Below, in pieces: positions 1 to 4,827 of a stretch of 8,229 bases of DNA; positions within the stretch are counted from its first letter, which is position 1; the number at the start of each line of letters is the position of its first letter. The DNA is taken from assembly GCA_027365715.1 (NCBI GenBank), contig DAHXLZ010000273.1, forward strand, positions 1-8,229. Reading direction: 5' to 3'. The notes beneath the pieces are model-generated. The model was not told the DNA's origin, ran no database searches, and was given only the letters and a program-made list of their open reading frames with translations. The position numbers were made by a program, and so were the translations under genes. Source of the DNA: Methanomassiliicoccales archaeon. Its GTDB lineage: Archaea > Thermoplasmatota > Thermoplasmata > Sysuiplasmatales > Sysuiplasmataceae.

Positions 1-272
1 CTGCGAAAGCGCCGGGCAGAAGGACAGCCGCCTTCCCTGTGGAACTGTGCTACAGGCTCATATGCATGTTCTCGATAACCGGCGACACGGTTCTTGATCC
101 TTTTCTGGGCACAGGAACGACCACTGTTGCGTCGATTGCCGATTTTCACAGTGTCGATGTAATCCGAGAGATACTCGACTATCTCCGTCGTGCCGTAAGC
201 GATTCTGTCGAGGACCATTGTTGTACCGGCATTCCTCGGCTTCCCGGTTCGTCCCTCCGCAAGCCCGCTTAA
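1..272 (+). pseudogene. DNA methyltransferase C-terminal fragment (N4/N6 type) with foreign tail
   Basis: The reading frame is open from the left edge, with codons beginning at base 3. It shows [10 protein letters not shown], then [18 protein letters not shown] (roughly 81-134). This is the C-terminal FxGxG SAM-binding motif of DNA-methylase-type N4-cytosine/N6-adenine methyltransferases that carry their catalytic (D/S)PPY motif upstream; that motif lies outside the window. In the family the motif is usually followed by some 30-45 residues containing an xGxE-type strand. Here similarity stops at about residue VAS, and the frame continues through antisense comA-like sequence to a TAA at 270-272, giving a tail unlike the family. 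The GTG at 39 is not the start, because homologous residues precede it. The protein could methylate DNA as part of restriction-modification or as a solitary enzyme, but the foreign tail suggests a broken gene or an assembly join. Identification of the motif is firm; functionality is doubtful. Confidence 0.72.
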
Positions 273-284
273 GAATCTGTGCAT
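138..284 (-). pseudogene. Phosphosulfolactate synthase-like (ComA family) 5' fragment
   Basis: On the minus strand an ATG at 284 opens a frame whose first 49 residues match the N-terminus of ComA-family proteins: [12 protein letters not shown], then [13 protein letters not shown] at about residues 15-27, then [12 protein letters not shown] at about 38-49. ComA joins sulfite to phosphoenolpyruvate to make phosphosulfolactate, the first step of one coenzyme M route; relatives also occur in organisms without methanogenesis. In the family the KxG is followed by WGTS; here it is followed by NRRNSG, which is antisense to the methyltransferase fragment. About 200 residues of a normal protein of about 250 are therefore missing, although the frame stays open to the left edge. 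A TATA-like box lies 23-30 bases upstream of the ATG, so the 5' end looks intact. It is divergent from the APS reductase. Family membership is fairly sure; substrate is uncertain. Confidence 0.7.
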
Positions 285-306
285 GCCCGTTTCTTTCTCC
301 CTGCTG

Positions 307-314
307 TAAATATG
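307..314 (-). promoter_or_regulatory. TATA-like box for the comA-like gene
   Basis: On the minus strand CATATTTA lies at -30 to -23 relative to the ATG at 284. That is where an archaeal TATA box sits if transcription starts at the start codon. The purine-rich GGGAG upstream of the ATG ends 13 bases away, too far to act as a good ribosome binding site, which fits a leaderless message. Confidence 0.45.
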
Positions 315-344
315 AATTAAAGTCGTATAAACATCCAATTATAT

Positions 345-356
345 ATGAATTTTCAT
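345..356. repeat. 12-base palindrome in the divergent promoter region
   Basis: ATGAA-TT-TTCAT is an interrupted perfect palindrome (5-base arms, 2-base centre). It sits almost exactly midway between the divergent starts at 284 and 422. It could be an operator for a dimeric regulator acting on both genes, but the region is AT-rich and such a repeat can arise by chance. Confidence 0.3.
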
Positions 357-372
357 GCGATTATATTTGCTA

Positions 373-402
373 ATCTATCCCTAAAAATGGTATTATCTAT
401 CC
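373..402 (+). repeat. Direct repeat ATCTATCC x2 over the reductase promoter
   Basis: ATCTATCC occurs at 373-380 and again at 395-402, a 22-base period or about two helical turns. With flanking bases the copies are TAATCTATCC and TTATCTATCC (9 of 10 identical). The downstream copy overlaps the proposed TATA box at 391-398, so a protein bound here would be placed to influence transcription initiation. Confidence 0.4.
391..398 (+). promoter_or_regulatory. TATA-like box for the APS/PAPS reductase gene
   Basis: TATTATCT lies 24-31 bases upstream of the ATG at 422, and no Shine-Dalgarno sequence precedes that ATG. This is consistent with a leaderless archaeal transcript beginning at or next to the start codon, and it supports 422 over the in-frame ATG at 452. 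Confidence 0.45.
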
Positions 403-421
403 GGCGAAAGTAAACCCGTTC

Positions 422-1153
422 ATGGTCGTCGTGGAAAATTCATACGGAGACATGGAAAGCCTCGGTGCCTGCGATGTCATCTCATGGGCGGTCGGTCAAT
501 TTGGCGGGGATGCAGCATTTGCATGCAGCTTCGGTCCGGAAGACATGGTCCTGCTGCACATGCTTGACGCAGTGCTCAAACAGACAGAAAAGTGTGTCAG
601 CGTATTCACGCTGGACACGGGAAGGCTTTACGGAGAAACATACTCACTCATGCAAAGAGTGCATGAAAAGTACGGTGTGCGGATCGAGGTCTTCTTCCCT
701 CAGGCTGGCGAAGTTGAGGAAATGGTTACGGAGAATGGTGTGAACCTCTTCTATCACTCCGTCGAAAAGAGAAAACTCTGCTGCGGCATCAGGAAAGTGA
801 GACCGCTGACCAGGGCTCTGACAGGCAAGAAGGCGTGGATCACGGGTTTGAGAAGAGAGCAGTCAAAGACAAGAGCCGACGTGCCGAAGATCAGCTTCGA
901 TGCAGCCACAGCCATGCTGAAGATATCGCCTCTCGCAGACTGGAGCAATGCCGAGGTCTGGAATTTCATACGTTCAAACGATATACCTTACAACACACTC
1001 CACGATTCCGGCTATCCGAGCATAGGCTGTGAGCCATGCACGCGTGCCGTTGGGGAGGGAGAGGACCCGAGGAGCGGCAGATGGTGGTGGGAGAACGGAA
1101 GCAGAGAATGCGGTCTTCACTTCAGAGAAGATAAAGGAAATACTGAACACTGA
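422..1153 (+). CDS. cysH: Phosphoadenylyl/adenylyl-sulfate reductase, CysH-type with 4Fe-4S cysteines
   Basis: A 243-residue cytosolic enzyme of assimilatory sulfate reduction that reduces APS (or PAPS) to sulfite plus AMP (or PAP). Family motifs appear in order: nucleotide-binding SFGPED (36-41), LDTGRLYGET (64-73), CCGIRKVRPL (120-129), TGLRREQSKTRA (141-152), KISPLADW (167-174), GYPSIGCEPCT (197-207), and a C-terminal RECGLH with the redox-active Cys230. The CC...CxxC cysteines (120, 121, 203, 206) are the 4Fe-4S ligands typical of APS-using members, so EC 1.8.4.10 is more likely than the PAPS-specific 1.8.4.8. There is no thioredoxin-like C-terminal domain, so an external thioredoxin-type donor is expected. 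Length is normal and all key residues are present. It is divergent from a ComA-like fragment whose family consumes sulfite. No ATP sulfurylase is visible in the window. APS versus PAPS preference is inferred from the cysteines only. Confidence 0.93.
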   Translation: MVVVENSYGDMESLGACDVISWAVGQFGGDAAFACSFGPEDMVLLHMLDAVLKQTEKCVSVFTLDTGRLYGETYSLMQRVHEKYGVRIEVFFPQAGEVEEMVTENGVNLFYHSVEKRKLCCGIRKVRPLTRALTGKKAWITGLRREQSKTRADVPKISFDAATAMLKISPLADWSNAEVWNFIRSNDIPYNTLHDSGYPSIGCEPCTRAVGEGEDPRSGRWWWENGSRECGLHFREDKGNTEH

Positions 1154-1267
1154 CTGCAGTATTGTCTGGAGAGCCTTTAACGGTCTTGATGTTCATATCT
1201 GAAATCACTTGTAGAGCGGATCCGGTGAATTTCAACAGCCTGTGGTATTCTGGTGGATATGGTATGA

Positions 1268-1297
1268 GAATCGAAAGTTAGTTATTAATAGCGATTC
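1268..1297. repeat. Inverted repeat GAATCG...CGATTC bracketing the importer promoter
   Basis: Perfect 6-base arms at 1268-1273 and 1292-1297, with an 18-base spacer, flank the TATA-like box at 1282-1289. The arms are 24 bases apart centre to centre. The placement suits an operator that blocks the TATA region, but 6-base arms are short enough to occur by chance. Confidence 0.3.
1282..1289 (+). promoter_or_regulatory. TATA-like box for the importer operon
   Basis: TTATTAAT lies 23-30 bases upstream of the ATG at 1312, preceded by purine-rich CGAAAG at 1272-1277 that could serve as a BRE. No Shine-Dalgarno sequence precedes the ATG. The geometry predicts a leaderless transcript starting at the binding-protein start codon and continuing through the importer genes. 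Confidence 0.55.
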
Positions 1298-1311
1298 CTG
1301 GTTACTGGGTC

Positions 1312-2916
1312 ATGAACAAACAGTCTCGTCTCATAATTGTGGGCATAGTTGTTTTGCTCGTCGCGGGCGCCAGCGTAGCAGCTGTTGTGTTGAACAAGAA
1401 CAAACAGACCACTGCAACGTCAAAAACGCTTGTTGTGGCAAGTTCAGCAGTTCCGGCTTCATTGGATCCTGCAGTAGCGTTTGATTCAGACTCAGTGCTC
1501 TTTACCGATCAGATTTACAACACACTGCTAGGGTATGGCACAACAACATATAACGGACAGACTGTAGGCTCCCTGACACCTGTTCCACAGCTGGCAGTAA
1601 GCTGGACAGTGAATGCGAACGGTTCTGTAACATTCAATCTCAGACAGAACGTCACGTTCTCCAACGGAGATCCGTTTAATTCGACGGCGGTAAAATTCTC
1701 GCTCGACAGAGTCATAACCATGAAGCAGGGAGCAGATTTCCATGTGTTCAAATTCCTTAACGAAAGCGGAATACACGTGCTTGGACCGTACAAGATAATG
1801 CTCGTGCCATCCAGACCGTATCCGTGGTTCCTGAATCTGTTCCAGCTCTGGGTTACGTCCATAGTTGATCCGAACTATGTAAATTCGAATGGAGGTGTGC
1901 AGGCGGGAAAGGTAAATACGTACATGTCTGATCATGCAATGGGCACAGGACCGTATGAATTGAGTTCCTATAGTTCCTCGGAAATTGTGATGACGGCCAA
2001 TCCCCATTACTGGGGCGGCAAAGTGAACGTGACCAGAATTGTTTATGAGGTTGTTCCGAGCCCTGCCACTCAGCAGACTCTTCTTCAGAAAGGTTCAGTG
2101 AATGTTGCGCTCAACATACCTCTGGATCAGATAAGCACACTGAAGGGGTCGGCGGGTGTGAAGGTTAAATCCGGTCCCACTTCTTCGGAATATTACATCG
2201 GTCTGGACCAGAACGTGACTCCATTCAACAATCTCTCGGTCAGAAAGGCGGTTCTGTATGCTGTGAATACAAGCGAAATCACTCAGTTCTCCACCTTCGG
2301 ATACGGCATACCCATCAAGAGTGTTATTGCTCCAACCATAGAGTCCTACATCCCTGCGTTCCAGAACTACACGTTCAATGTGACAATTGCAAAGCATTAC
2401 CTGGCGCAGGCACCTTCCGGGTACAGCAAGGGATTCTCAACATCGTTCTATTACATTTCCGGCGATCCTGTAGGCAGTGCGATAGCTACGATTCTGCAGC
2501 AGGAACTCAAGAGCATCAACATTACACTGACCCTGGTCCCGCTGACATCCAACACGTTCTTCAGCGAAAATGGTCTTGGTCATTTTCCGATGTTCTTTGA
2601 CGGCTGGGTCAATCTGCTTGCCACACCGGATGATGGCATGTATCCTCTGTTTAACAGTGGCAATATCGGAATATACGGAAATTATAACTTCTTCAACAAC
2701 AGCACAGTCAGTATGCTGCTGACAAAAGCCGGCGAGACGCTAAACGCCACACAGAGAGATTCGATGTACGTTGAGGCTCAGAATATAATTGCGGCCAACG
2801 CAGTTGAAATACCGCTGTTCAATATGGAAAATGTGATATCGATGACATCCAACGTTCACAATCTGTACATATATCCGACGTTCGACATTTTCTTCGACCA
2901 GGTGAGCATGAGTTAA
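1312..2916 (+). CDS. Peptide ABC transporter substrate-binding protein, family 5, membrane-anchored
   Basis: A 534-residue extracellular solute-binding protein of the DppA/OppA family (SBP family 5). After a short basic start (MNKQSR), a hydrophobic stretch at about 7-27 serves as signal or anchor. There is no lipobox cysteine and no cysteine anywhere in the protein, so it is probably held by an uncleaved N-terminal helix followed by a Thr-rich linker. Family landmarks are PASLDPA (48-54), the signature region from SVTFNLRQNVTFSNGDPF to SLDRV (105-134), GTGPYEL (211-217) and ANPHYWGG (229-236). At least 13 N-x-S/T sequons are spread along the chain, as expected for a glycosylated archaeal surface protein. 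It opens the importer operon, 4 bases before the first permease. Archaeal members of this family can also bind sugars, so peptide specificity rests mainly on the downstream tricorn gene. Confidence 0.92.
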   Translation: MNKQSRLIIVGIVVLLVAGASVAAVVLNKNKQTTATSKTLVVASSAVPASLDPAVAFDSDSVLFTDQIYNTLLGYGTTTYNGQTVGSLTPVPQLAVSWTVNANGSVTFNLRQNVTFSNGDPFNSTAVKFSLDRVITMKQGADFHVFKFLNESGIHVLGPYKIMLVPSRPYPWFLNLFQLWVTSIVDPNYVNSNGGVQAGKVNTYMSDHAMGTGPYELSSYSSSEIVMTANPHYWGGKVNVTRIVYEVVPSPATQQTLLQKGSVNVALNIPLDQISTLKGSAGVKVKSGPTSSEYYIGLDQNVTPFNNLSVRKAVLYAVNTSEITQFSTFGYGIPIKSVIAPTIESYIPAFQNYTFNVTIAKHYLAQAPSGYSKGFSTSFYYISGDPVGSAIATILQQELKSINITLTLVPLTSNTFFSENGLGHFPMFFDGWVNLLATPDDGMYPLFNSGNIGIYGNYNFFNNSTVSMLLTKAGETLNATQRDSMYVEAQNIIAANAVEIPLFNMENVISMTSNVHNLYIYPTFDIFFDQVSMS

Positions 2917-2920
2917 TCAC

Positions 2921-3937
2921 ATGAGCAGGAGAGGAGCATACCTCATCTTCAGGGCACTTTCGATCATACCAACCCTGTTCGGGTTGGTATTGATCACTTT
3001 CATCCTTTCGCACGTTGTGCCTGGAAACCCCGCGCTGGTCGTCATAGGACCGGAGGTTAACGGAACCGAACTCAAGATTATTGAGGCGGAAATGGGACTC
3101 AACAAACCGCTCTATGTTCAGTTCCTCATATACATAAGTCAGCTTCTTCACGGCAACCTTGGTTTTTCGTATGTCCAGCAGCAGTACGTGAGTTATGAAA
3201 TTGCAACGAGACTTCCTGCAAGCATGGAGCTGGCGATAGCTGCACTTGTAATATCGATTCCCTCATCCATCTTGCTTGGTACGTTTGCCGCACTCAGGGC
3301 GAACAAACCGGCAGATCATGCCGCAAGAGTCTTCACGCTGCTTGGAATTTCCATGCCCGTTTTCTGGATAGAGCTGGTGATGATTATTCTGTTCTACGTG
3401 TACCTCGGTGTAGCACCTGCCCCCTACGGAGAGCTGAGCAACACGCTAAATCCTCCGCCGAATATCACCGGAATGATCATATTCGATTCGCTGTTGACGG
3501 GCAATGTTGCTGATCTCGGGAACGCATTATGGCACATAATATTGCCTGCAATAGGCCTCTCTCTCGCAGGGATAGCGACCATGTCTAGAGTTGTGCGATC
3601 CAGCATGCTTGATGTGGTAAACAAAGATTACATGAGGACTGTTTTTGCCATCGGTCTCCCAAGGGGAGTGATCATAAACAAGTATGCGTTGAGAAACGCT
3701 CTCCTGCCAGCCATAACTATAGCTGCGCTGTATGCGGGAGCCCTCATGAGCGGAGTTGTCCTGACGGAAACGGTTTTCTCCTGGCCAGGGCTCGGGTTGT
3801 ATGCCGTCTCATCCATCGACAACCTCGATTATCCCAGCGTTATGGGCGTAGTTCTGGTATCCGGAATATTGTTTGTAATTTTCAATTTCCTTGCCGATGT
3901 TCTGTACGCATTCGTAGATCCCAGGGTAAAGTTGTGA
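2921..3937 (+). CDS. Peptide ABC transporter permease, DppB/OppB type
   Basis: A 338-residue inner permease subunit, the usual length for DppB-type proteins. The first membrane helix is at about 11-32, followed by the extracellular VVPGNPA segment and the conserved MGLNKPLYVQF...LLHGNLGFS region (58-83). Further hydrophobic helices lie at about 102-124, 137-162, 203-222, 262-282 and 305-330. The cytoplasmic EAA-type loop that docks on the ATPase is at about 237-264 (DYMRTVFAIGLPRG, then KYALRNALLPA), followed by TETVFSWPGLG (282-292) and the C-terminal VDPRVKL. It starts 4 bases after the binding-protein stop and ends 3 bases before the second permease. There is no close Shine-Dalgarno sequence (GGTGA at 2901-2905 is 15 bases away), so translational coupling is likely. 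It should form the transmembrane heterodimer with the next gene product. Confidence 0.95.
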   Translation: MSRRGAYLIFRALSIIPTLFGLVLITFILSHVVPGNPALVVIGPEVNGTELKIIEAEMGLNKPLYVQFLIYISQLLHGNLGFSYVQQQYVSYEIATRLPASMELAIAALVISIPSSILLGTFAALRANKPADHAARVFTLLGISMPVFWIELVMIILFYVYLGVAPAPYGELSNTLNPPPNITGMIIFDSLLTGNVADLGNALWHIILPAIGLSLAGIATMSRVVRSSMLDVVNKDYMRTVFAIGLPRGVIINKYALRNALLPAITIAALYAGALMSGVVLTETVFSWPGLGLYAVSSIDNLDYPSVMGVVLVSGILFVIFNFLADVLYAFVDPRVKL

Positions 3938-3940
3938 GCC

Positions 3941-4822
3941 ATGTTAGAGTCTGTAGACGTGCTGAGATCAGGCGGAATCGAGTCCAGATGGATTCAGTCA
4001 CTCAAACTGTTAACCCGAAACTGGAATGCAATTGCTGCCCTCTGCGTGATAGGTATTTTCGCATTCCTGTCGATCTTCGGTCAGTACATTGCCCCTTACG
4101 GACCCGATGTGCTGAATCTGCCGATCAGACTTTCGCCGCCATCCGCGGCACACTTAATGGGAACAGATGAATACGGCAGGGACGTATTTTCGCGAGTGCT
4201 GTACGCAACGAAGCTCGACATGATGATAGCGCTAGTCTCGACAACATTGAGTTATGTCCTGGGAGTATCGATAGGCGTCACGTCCGGCTATCTCGGCAGA
4301 ATAACGGACAGCGTAACGATGAGGATAATGGACATACTGCTGTCATTCCCTTCCATACTCTTTGCCATCGCAATTGCGATAGCGATAGGTCCGGGATTTA
4401 ACACGATTGTCGTCGCAATAGTGGTCGTCACGATCCCTGGCTTTGCCAGACTCGCAAGGAGTTCGGTACTTTCAACGAAAGAGGAACTGTATGTCATGGC
4501 CGCCGCTTCTGTCGGAGCGTCGAGATGGCACATCATGTACAGGCATATCGTTCCAAACGTCATTTCGCCAACCCTCGTATTCTATTCGCTGGGTCTTGGA
4601 AATTCCATACTTATTGCGGCAAGTCTCAGTTTTCTCGGGGTGGGAATTCCACCCCCTACGCCGGAATGGGGAGCCATGATATCATCTGGCCTCCAGTATG
4701 TCGTGTCCGGGCAGTGGTGGCTCACGGTGTACCCCGGACTGTTCATTGTGGCAATAGTAATTGCATTCAACCTGCTCGGCGATACCGTAAGAGAGATTTC
4801 TGATGTCACACTGAGGAGGTGA
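3941..4822 (+). CDS. Peptide ABC transporter permease, DppC/OppC type
   Basis: A 293-residue second permease subunit. A cytoplasmic N-terminal segment leads to the first membrane helix (about 28-50), then to the family hallmark HLMGTDEYGRDVFSRVLYA (71-89). Helices follow at about 93-113, 137-165, 211-230 and 262-280. The EAA loop is at about 180-210 (EELYVMAAASVGASRWHIM, then RHIVPNVISP) and is followed by SFLGVGIPPPTPEWGAMI (230-247) and FNLLGDTVRE near the C-terminus. All standard DppC landmarks are intact. The start is 3 bases after the upstream stop. Its final codons contain the Shine-Dalgarno sequence of the ATPase gene, so it is tightly coupled to that gene. Confidence 0.95.
   Translation: MLESVDVLRSGGIESRWIQSLKLLTRNWNAIAALCVIGIFAFLSIFGQYIAPYGPDVLNLPIRLSPPSAAHLMGTDEYGRDVFSRVLYATKLDMMIALVSTTLSYVLGVSIGVTSGYLGRITDSVTMRIMDILLSFPSILFAIAIAIAIGPGFNTIVVAIVVVTIPGFARLARSSVLSTKEELYVMAAASVGASRWHIMYRHIVPNVISPTLVFYSLGLGNSILIAASLSFLGVGIPPPTPEWGAMISSGLQYVVSGQWWLTVYPGLFIVAIVIAFNLLGDTVREISDVTLRR
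4815..4822 (+). promoter_or_regulatory. Shine-Dalgarno sequence choosing the ATPase start
   Basis: GGAGGTGA lies 5 bases upstream of the ATG at 4828 and spans the stop codon of the preceding permease (TGA at 4820-4822). It favours 4828 over the in-frame GTG at 4819, which lies inside the Shine-Dalgarno sequence. It is the only strong ribosome binding site noticed in the window, fitting a gene inside a polycistronic message. Confidence 0.7.
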
Positions 4823-4827
4823 GATTG

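Noticed and set aside
39..41. GTG as the start of the left-edge plus-strand gene
   Set aside because: The frame is open upstream to the window edge and the residues before the GTG (AAFP) continue the methyltransferase family sequence, so the gene starts outside the window.
1154..1267. Search for a small gene or RNA between the reductase and the importer promoter
   Set aside because: No convincing reading frame, conserved RNA fold or T-rich terminator was seen; it appears to be plain spacer.
1242..1484. Small plus-strand frame overlapping the importer promoter and the binding-protein start
   Set aside because: It overlaps the signal-anchor coding region in another frame, covers the proposed TATA box and shows no family resemblance.
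1515..2007. Long minus-strand reading frames inside the binding-protein gene
   Set aside because: They lie wholly within a clear family 5 binding-protein gene, show no recognisable domain and have no promoter or ribosome binding site. They are antisense shadows.
4819..4821. GTG start for the fused ATPase
   Set aside because: It lies inside the Shine-Dalgarno sequence and adds only three residues. The ATG at 4828 is 5 bases downstream of that sequence and is the better start, although 4819 cannot be fully excluded.
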